From the IMG/VR virus record IMGVR_UViG_3300025864_000500, positions 1 to 48,865 of that record: a stretch of 48,865 nucleotides of DNA; one strand, given 5' to 3'. Under the pieces are notes generated by a model. That model searched no databases, was not told the origin of the DNA, and saw only the letters and a program-made list of their open reading frames with translations. Made by a program: the position numbers and the translations under genes. Shown piece after piece: positions 48,082 through 48,865 of this stretch. Source of the DNA: a virus. Position 1 is the first letter of the stretch. Every line of letters starts with the position of its first letter.

Positions 48082-48865
48082 TTAATTCTTGAAATACTTT
48101 TGTATTAGTGAAAGTAATTCCCCTTTGTTAATGGGTTTTGCGATATAATCGTTGCATCCTGCATCCTTTGCCTTTTCTTTGTCGCCAGTTAGTCCATAAG
48201 CTGTTTGCGCAATTATGACAACATCTTTGTTGAATTCTCGGATTTGTCGGGTTGCTTCATGATGTTTCATCGTCTTCGGCAATCAATATTTTAAGGTTTT
48301 TAATCTCATTCTCTTTGTCTTCTGCAGAAATGGATTTTCCAACAACTTTTTTTTCTTCCGGTTCAGCATTATATGGTAATGTGAAATAAAATATGGAGCC
48401 AATGCCAACTTCACTTTCCACCCAAATATTTCCGCCAAGCATTTCCACATAGGCTTTAGAAATTGACAAGCCCAATCCTGCTCCTTGAAATGCCTTTTTA
48501 TCGGTAATATCAGCCTGTATAAAACGCTCAAAAATGACATCCTGTCTGTCTTTTGGAATCCCAATACCTGTGTCTTTCACGTAAAATTCAAGGGTTTCAC
48601 CCCTTTTTATATAGCCAAATTCTATTGTCCCTTCATTGCTGAATTTAATGGCATTTTTTACAAGATTGGTGAGAATTGAATAGACTTTTTCATTGTCTGT
48701 TCTAATAATGGCTTCTTTTGCCGGCAAGGTGTTTTTAAAGAGAAGCTGCATTCCTTTTCCTTCAACCTGGGGTTTAAAGAAGAGATAAATGGATTCGATA
48801 TTCTCGTTTATATAAGTTTCTGTAATATTAACGTTCATCAGACCAGCTTCTATTTTTGAAATGTC
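48082..48865 (-). pseudogene. Hybrid histidine kinase fragment, receiver domain deleted (host)
   Basis: Continues past the right edge. Minus strand: HATPase domain (DIS-KIEAGLMNVNITET, EFYVKDTGIGIPKDRQ, GAGLGLSISKAYVEMLGG) about 80 percent identical by eye to the prophage kinase. After AEDDETS the frame hits a stop, and the reading then resumes in another frame with EATRQIREFNKDVVIIAQ to the end. About 48 residues are missing, including the phospho-acceptor Asp, and the deletion is not a multiple of three. Thus a broken receiver: the kinase would lose its C-terminal output. Just beyond the likely attachment site, so probably host. Confidence 0.85.

Overview
The window is nearly all of one temperate, siphovirus-like prophage in a Bacteroidota host. 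Evidence for the host: promoters read TAnnTTTG or TAnnTTTA (the Bacteroidota -7 element) with no clear Shine-Dalgarno signals; the tyrosine integrase is of the Bacteroidota transposon/phage type; and the phage gene families (DUF3846, DUF1367, Lin1244-like replication protein, head-fibre-like protein) are common in Bacteroidota phages. Almost all phage genes are on the minus strand, so the phage map reads right to left.

Layout from the integrase end. 48082-48865 is host DNA: the 3' part of a hybrid histidine kinase gene with a deletion in its receiver domain. A tRNA 3'-end-like sequence followed by a terminator (48012-48077) is the likely attachment site. Next come the integrase (46505-47830), a plus-strand repressor operon (45620-46513), and divergent early regulators (an XRE protein, a LuxR-type protein and an excisionase-like HTH). 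The recombination module follows (Rad50-like ATPase, RecT, metallo-beta-lactamase-fold protein), then the replication module (DUF1367, Lin1244-like initiator, DUF4406/DnaA-like fusion, SSB, NinG). A plus-strand AT-rich cargo block sits at 32.5-36.6 kb: a soluble hybrid histidine kinase and a DUF488 gene pair. Then comes a tightly overlapping five-gene operon (PIG-L deacetylase, ATP-grasp ligase, phosphatidylserine-decarboxylase-like protein, ParB-like protein, glycosyltransferase) that looks like a DNA- or surface-modification pathway. Packaging genes (TerS, TerL, portal, MuF) and small early genes including radC follow. Last is the late operon: scaffold, capsid, connectors, tail, tape measure, tip, fibres, holin, GH24 lysozyme, and a terminator at about 1240. 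Beyond it lies a membrane HEPN-like gene (219-959). The left attachment site is not in the window.

Three things tie the prophage together. (1) A 17-bp near-palindrome, consensus TGTGGGTAWTRCACACA, occurs nine times, always between genes. It usually sits 7-10 bp upstream of a -7 element and includes the cI-type repressor promoter, so it looks like a phage-wide operator or stoperator set. (2) The cargo genes (HEPN; kinase; DUF488 pair) are bounded by copies of one repeat family with an attC-like imperfect stem, which suggests cassette-style capture. (3) The tail chaperone gene has a canonical -1 frameshift signal (T TTT TTC plus a perfect 11-bp stem) giving a 232-residue fusion. The strongest candidate for an undescribed biochemical system is the operon at 28122-32010.
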